NCBI GenBank assembly: GCA_937902985.1 | Contig: CALFNG010000192.1 | Location: 1 to 46,104 of the forward strand | Length of the DNA stretch: 46,104 bases | Direction: 5' to 3' | Source of the DNA: an uncultured Myxococcales bacterium | GTDB taxonomy: Bacteria; Myxococcota_A; Polyangia; Polyangiales; Polyangiaceae | Shown here: piece after piece, positions 42,258-46,104 of the stretch | Numbering within the stretch: position 1 is the first letter of the stretch | How the letters are laid out: each line of letters starts with the position of its first letter | Translations under genes and position numbers: made by a program | The notes under the pieces: model-generated | What the model was told of the DNA's origin: nothing | What the model saw: only the letters and a program-made list of their open reading frames with translations | Database searches by the model: none

Positions 42258-43181
42258 CTACACGCGTTTCGCCAATTGGCGAAGCGCCTCCGGCGTGGAG
42301 GCGTCGTCGAGGAGCAGCGGCAGGAACGACGGCGCGACCGGGAGCTCCCGCGATAGACGACCCATGCTGTCGGCCTGGAGCCGCTCGCGAGTCGCCCGGC
42401 CGCGCGCCGCGTCGAGCGCCGCGTCTCCCGGCGTGGCTCTCGCGAGCGGCGCCGCGAGCGGCGCACCTTCGAGCACGGCGCGCTCGTCGCGTGAAAAGAG
42501 AGGCGGCAGCACCTGATTGACGACGACGCGACCGATGGGCAGCCCGAGCTTCGTGAGCGCGGTCGCGAGCTCGATCGTCTCGGTGGTCGGCATCTCCTCG
42601 GGGAGCGTCACCAGGACGATCGCGCACATCTCGCCGTCCTGGAACAGCGCCCACGCCCGCTCGGCGTCGCGACGCAAGAGGCCGGGCGGCACCACGTCGA
42701 TGATCACTTTCGGCACGCGGAGCATGTCGAGTCCGTGCCCAGTGGCCGGCGCATCGAGGATGACGACGTCGTATTTGAACGAGCCGTCGGGCAGCGTCTC
42801 GGTCGTGTGCCACCACGCCTTGCCGAGCATCGTCCACTCTTGCATCCCCGGGACGGCACGCAAGAACGCGCGCACGTAGGCGTTGTCGAACAGCGTCTTG
42901 TAGAGAACGCGGCTCTTCAGAACGAGGACCCCGTACTCTTCGAGCGCCTTTTCGGGCAGCATGTTGACGGCCCATACGTTCTTCGTGACCGGCGTCACCG
43001 TCGAACCGATGGGCTCCGAGCCCAGCATCGTGCTGAGGCGCTCCTTCGCGTTGCACATCGCGACGAGGACACGTTTGCCCTTCGCCGCCAGCGCCAGCGC
43101 CTCGGCGGCGCACACCGTCGTCTTGCCGACGCCGCCCTTGCCGGTGACGAGAACGAAGCGCTTTTCCGCGAGTGTCGACAT
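42258..43181 (-). CDS. ArsA/Get3-type ATPase
   Basis: This 307-residue protein has the deviant Walker A motif GKGGVGKTT at 14-22 and the later VVILDAPATGHGLDMLRVP typical of ArsA-family ATPases in myxobacteria and actinobacteria. Only one ArsA half is present. The metal-binding cysteines of arsenite pumps are not evident, and no arsenic genes are nearby, so a Get3-like or other role is more likely. It is divergent from the RNase J gene with 50 bases between the start codons. ATG 43181 begins the conserved part. Confidence 0.9.
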   Translation of the reverse strand: MSTLAEKRFVLVTGKGGVGKTTVCAAEALALAAKGKRVLVAMCNAKERLSTMLGSEPIGSTVTPVTKNVWAVNMLPEKALEEYGVLVLKSRVLYKTLFDNAYVRAFLRAVPGMQEWTMLGKAWWHTTETLPDGSFKYDVVILDAPATGHGLDMLRVPKVIIDVVPPGLLRRDAERAWALFQDGEMCAIVLVTLPEEMPTTETIELATALTKLGLPIGRVVVNQVLPPLFSRDERAVLEGAPLAAPLARATPGDAALDAARGRATRERLQADSMGRLSRELPVAPSFLPLLLDDASTPEALRQLAKRV

Positions 43182-43199
43182 GCCCGGCCAGCCTGGAGA

Positions 43200-43220
43200 T
43201 AGCATGCCGGGCACATGCTA
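43200..43220. promoter_or_regulatory. Perfect 7-bp dyad between the divergent ArsA and RNase J genes
   Basis: TAGCATG and CATGCTA stand 7 bases apart in the 50-base gap between two divergent start codons. The right arm touches the AAGGAG ribosome-binding site of the RNase J gene, so a bound protein or an RNA hairpin there could control translation. Its use as an operator is an inference. Confidence 0.4.
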
Positions 43221-43231
43221 AGGAGCACGCC

Positions 43232-44911
43232 TTGCGGATCATCGTCCTCGGCGGCCTCGGCGAAGTGGGCATGAACTGCCTCGCCCTCGAGCAGGGCGGC
43301 GAGGCGCTGGTCGTCGACTGCGGCGTCACGTTCGACAATCGCGGCCTCGGGATCGACGTCGTGCACCCGGACTTCGGCGCGCTCGACGGATACCGCATCG
43401 CGGGCATCTTCGTGACGCACGGGCACGAGGACCACATCGGCGCGATCCCCTATTTCCTCCGCCGGTTCGACGCGCCCGTCTTCGGGCCGGCCTATGCGCT
43501 CGGCCTCCTTCGCGAGCGGGCGGCGGAGCACGAGGTGCTCGCCCACGCCGACCTCCGCTGCGTCAGGCCGCGCGCCCGCGAGCGTGTCGGCTCGTTCGTG
43601 GTCGAGCCGGTTCGGGTCACGCACTCGATCGCCGACGCGACCGCGCTGGCGATCCGCACCGAGGCGGGCCTCGTCGTGCACACTGGCGACTTCAAGTTCG
43701 ACGACGCGCCGCCCGACGGCGAAGTGTTCGACGTGGAGCGCTTCGGAGAGCTCGCGCGCGAGGGCGTCGACCTCTTGTTCAGCGATTCGACGAACATCGA
43801 CGCGGCCGGGCCGACGGGCAGCGAAGAGGGCGTCGGCGAAGCGCTCGAGGCCATCGTCGCGGGCGCCGACCAGGCCATCGTGGTCGCCATGTTCGCGTCG
43901 AACGTGCACCGCCTGCGCATGCTCGGCGAGATCGCCCGACGGCACGGGCGCAAGATCGTTCCGCTGGGCCGCAGCGTGACGACGCACGCCCGAGTCGCGC
44001 GGGCCACGGCGCGCTCCACGGGCGAGCACGCGGGCCGACCCTACCTCGAGTGGCCGGTCGATCTGGTGTGGCCGCCCGAGCGCGCGCGCGAGCTCTCGAA
44101 GCGACAGATCCTCGCCGTGGCTACCGGTTCTCAGGGCGAGAAGATGGCCGCGCTCGCGCGCCTCTCCCGCGGCGATCACAACGCCCTCGACCTCGGCAAG
44201 GGCGACGTCGTCGTGCTCTCGAGCCGCGTCATCCCCGGCAACGAGCCCGAGGTGATGCAGCTGATGAACGACCTCTTGCGGAGAGAGGTCGACGTTCGCT
44301 CCTGGCACTCGAGCCGCGCCGTGCACGTCAGCGGTCATGCGCACCGGCAAGAGCAGCGACGGATGCTCGAACTCGTCGAGCCGCGTGCCTTCGTGCCGGT
44401 CCATGGAACGCTACACCATCTTCTGCGCCACGCCGAGCTCGCGCGAGACGTCGGCGTACCCGCCGTCACCGTGCTCGAGAACGGCGACGTCGCGACGCTC
44501 GAGGCCAACGGCGCGGGCGTGCGCAAGACCGACCGAGTGCAATCCGGGCGGGTCTACGTCGCCGCCGGGCGGGTGCTCCCGGAGAGGGTGATCGCGGAGC
44601 GAGCGGCGCTGGCGTCGCTCGGGGCCGTGCACGTCGCGGTGGCCCTCGACGCGCAGGGCCATCTCGCGGGCGACGTGGCGATCGCGACCCGCGGTGTCAT
44701 CGACCCCGACGCAGACGACGTTCTCGTCGACGCCGCCCGCAAGGAGGCCCGCTCGGCGTTCGAGGCGCTGCTCGCGCTCGCCGAGCTCGGCGAGCGCCTT
44801 GACGACGAGCGAGTCGCCGAAACGGTCCGCCTGGCCGTGAGGCGCACGCTGGCCAAGGCGCTGGGCTTCAAGCCGGTGACCACGGCGAGCGTCGTGCGGG
44901 TCCGTCGATGA
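43232..44911 (+). CDS. rnj: Ribonuclease J
   Basis: This 559-residue protein is an RNase J of the metallo-beta-lactamase/beta-CASP group. The zinc motif HGHEDH lies at 63-68, and a later SGHAHRQEQRRMLELV stretch carries the beta-CASP His residues. It cuts mRNA internally and from the 5' end, and helps mature rRNA. I chose TTG 43232: AAGGAG is seven bases upstream, and the sequence LRIIVLGGLGEVGMNC fits the family start, while the longer ATG/alternative starts reach into the ArsA gene. The stop overlaps the CHAD gene start by 4 bases. Confidence 0.93.
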   Translation: MRIIVLGGLGEVGMNCLALEQGGEALVVDCGVTFDNRGLGIDVVHPDFGALDGYRIAGIFVTHGHEDHIGAIPYFLRRFDAPVFGPAYALGLLRERAAEHEVLAHADLRCVRPRARERVGSFVVEPVRVTHSIADATALAIRTEAGLVVHTGDFKFDDAPPDGEVFDVERFGELAREGVDLLFSDSTNIDAAGPTGSEEGVGEALEAIVAGADQAIVVAMFASNVHRLRMLGEIARRHGRKIVPLGRSVTTHARVARATARSTGEHAGRPYLEWPVDLVWPPERARELSKRQILAVATGSQGEKMAALARLSRGDHNALDLGKGDVVVLSSRVIPGNEPEVMQLMNDLLRREVDVRSWHSSRAVHVSGHAHRQEQRRMLELVEPRAFVPVHGTLHHLLRHAELARDVGVPAVTVLENGDVATLEANGAGVRKTDRVQSGRVYVAAGRVLPERVIAERAALASLGAVHVAVALDAQGHLAGDVAIATRGVIDPDADDVLVDAARKEARSAFEALLALAELGERLDDERVAETVRLAVRRTLAKALGFKPVTTASVVRVRR

Positions 44912-45819
44912 GCGACGAGTCGTCGGTCGCTCGGGCTGCCGAGGGCGTGCAGGTCGCGGGAGGCGAGCAGGCCGTGCCCCTTGCCGGGCAGTTCCTGCTG
45001 GAGCGGCTCTCGGCCTTCGAGACGAGCCTCGCCGAAGTCGGCCCGCGCCTCCTCTCGCCGGCCGACGAGCGCGCGGTGCACGACCTCAGGGTGGCCCTCC
45101 GCCGCACGCGTACGCTCCTCGAGGTGGGCCGCACCGTGCTCGGTCGCTTCCACGCGGACGAGGTTCGCTCGGCGCTACGCGACGTGCAGCGAACCTCGGG
45201 CGTGCTCCGGGACGAAGAGGTCGTGCTCGAGATCGTGACGTCGCTCACGATCCTCGGTGCCGACGCGCGGCCGGAGGTGAGCGCCGGCGTGAAGGCGTGG
45301 ATCGACTCTCGTCGCCGCCGCGAGAGGCGATTGCGGAGCGGTCTCCGCCGCAAGATCCGGGAGGGCGAGCTCGAACGCGGGCGACGCCTCCTCACGGCGC
45401 TGGTGGCGTTTCGAACGAAGCCGTCACGCGACAAGCGCCTGACCAAGTTCGCGCGCCGGGCCGTCGAGGACGCCCGGCGCGAGGTCGAGCGGAGGCGCGC
45501 CGGGCCTCTCCAGGAGCCGGAGGCGCTGCACAGCCTGCGCATCGCCTACAAGCGGCTCCGCTACACCGTCGAAGCCTTCGCCATGGTCCTGCCCGACGAG
45601 CTTGCGGGCCTCGCCCAGCCTGCGGCGCGCCTCCAGGGGCGCCTCGGCAAGTTGCACGACGTCGACATGGTCATCGCGTGCGTCAAGGCGGCGCGGCACC
45701 TCGCCGACGCCGCCCGTGACGCGCTAATGGTCGAACTCGAGCGCCTGCGGCAAGACCGCGCGGCCGCCTTCGAGAAAGACGCGACGCCCATCGCGCCACC
45801 GCCGACGCGCCCGATCTAG
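44908..45819 (+). CDS. CHAD domain protein
   Basis: This 303-residue helical protein carries a CHAD domain: VHDLRVALRRTRTLLE near 58-72, LRDEEVVLEIV near 99-109 and a second half with LHSLRIAYKRLRYTVEAF and GKLHDVDMV. The conserved His and many Arg/Lys residues form a basic surface known to bind polyphosphate. The gene starts inside the RNase J stop (ATGA), so the two are probably translated together. A role at polyphosphate granules is likely; the tie to RNA decay is unexplained. Confidence 0.93.
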   Translation: MSDESSVARAAEGVQVAGGEQAVPLAGQFLLERLSAFETSLAEVGPRLLSPADERAVHDLRVALRRTRTLLEVGRTVLGRFHADEVRSALRDVQRTSGVLRDEEVVLEIVTSLTILGADARPEVSAGVKAWIDSRRRRERRLRSGLRRKIREGELERGRRLLTALVAFRTKPSRDKRLTKFARRAVEDARREVERRRAGPLQEPEALHSLRIAYKRLRYTVEAFAMVLPDELAGLAQPAARLQGRLGKLHDVDMVIACVKAARHLADAARDALMVELERLRQDRAAAFEKDATPIAPPPTRPI

Positions 45820-46104
45820 GCCCGATGCCGCTCAGTTAAGAGGAGAAGGAGATTGGCCGCGGAGGGTACGCGCCGGGAGACCGGCAGGAGGACGTAGGTG
45901 AGCGGAAGGTGAGTAGACATCGGAAGCAAGTCCTACCCCGGGAGGAATCCGCCCCCGGGAAGCCCAGACCTTGCGGAGCTGGGAGCGATCCCAGCGCCGA
46001 AGCGTAGGCGGGCCAGTGCGCGGGCCGGGCGATCGAGCCTCGACACGCTATTTTCGGAAGGAGCCGACGTCGTCCTCTGTGACGGAAGGCCATGGCGCCG
46101 CGGC
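45820..46104. other. Gene-free right edge with repeat fragment and GNRA hairpin
   Basis: No convincing gene is seen. At about 45849-45865 a piece GGAGATTGGCCGCGGAG matches the arms of the inverted repeat at 1383-1558. A perfect 7-bp stem capped by GCGA (GCTGGGA-GCGA-TCCCAGC) lies at 45978-45995, and other short GC stems (CCCGGG pairs near 45940-45960) surround it. GNRA loops suggest a folded RNA, perhaps the start of a mobile intron or other RNA, cut by the window edge. Confidence 0.4.

Noticed and set aside
42258-43181. Arsenite efflux ATPase
   Set aside because: Only a single ArsA half, no evident arsenite-binding cysteines and no arsB, arsC or arsR nearby; left as an ArsA/Get3-type ATPase.
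45836-46093. 85-residue minus-strand protein at the right edge
   Set aside because: No ribosome-binding site and no recognisable family; composition fits chance translation of GC-rich non-coding DNA.

Overview
The window is GC-rich, densely coded DNA that looks like a chromosome segment of a Myxococcota bacterium of the Polyangia type. This is an inference from gene content, not from a marker gene. It rests on a Ser/Thr kinase coupled to a TPR/PEGA-like protein, cysteine-rich lipoproteins with runs of Asp-Ala-Gly, a PilZ protein of the type common in myxobacteria, an RNase E/G next to RNase J, a sigma-54 enhancer-binding activator, and many 4-base stop/start overlaps.

Left part (1-10.7 kb). 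A 44-bp tandem repeat array is followed by a frameshifted isonitrile-hydratase-like gene. A complete Nit1C (nitrilase) cluster then reads leftward: a Sll0783/MSMEG_0572-type protein, a Nit6803-type nitrilase, a radical SAM protein, a GNAT protein, an AIR-synthase-like protein, a glycosyltransferase, and a flavin monooxygenase fused in frame to an MSMEG_0570-type domain. A divergent GAF-AAA+-Fis sigma-54 activator and a well-matched -24/-12 promoter stand at its head. Such clusters are known from cyanobacteria, mycobacteria and cyanide-assimilating pseudomonads.

10.6-12.4 kb: an isolated hypE (hydrogenase CN-ligand maturation) with a DUF6084 protein and a candidate 28-residue peptide gene that meets it tail to tail.

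12.6-21.8 kb: the most striking region. It is one tightly coupled eight-gene operon reading leftward: myo-inositol-phosphate synthase, Gfo/Idh oxidoreductase, CDP-alcohol phosphatidyltransferase, GtrA membrane protein, class III aminotransferase, PAP2/AUR1-like inositol-phosphorylceramide-synthase-like protein, PgpA phosphatase, and MMPL/RND exporter. I read it as a self-contained pathway to make, decorate and move inositol (possibly amino-inositol) lipids.

22-29.5 kb: a rhodanese with a DUF6918 protein; a thiolase pseudogene coupled to an intact but catalytically eroded FadJ-like protein; a 10-bp tandem repeat; an S41 protease and a Lon-N-domain protein.

29.6-36.7 kb: a lipoprotein / Ser-Thr kinase / TPR operon, two more small Cys-rich lipoproteins, and an ABC transporter pair. 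36.8-46.1 kb: SRP RNA, a long leader and an RNase E/G whose S1 domain is split by a disordered insert of about 265 residues, a PilZ protein, Fe-superoxide dismutase behind a 12-bp tandem array, an outer-membrane-like protein, an ArsA-type ATPase divergent from RNase J, and a CHAD protein coupled to RNase J. The right edge holds non-coding sequence with a repeat fragment and a GNRA hairpin. No tRNA, rRNA, CRISPR array or insertion sequence was seen.
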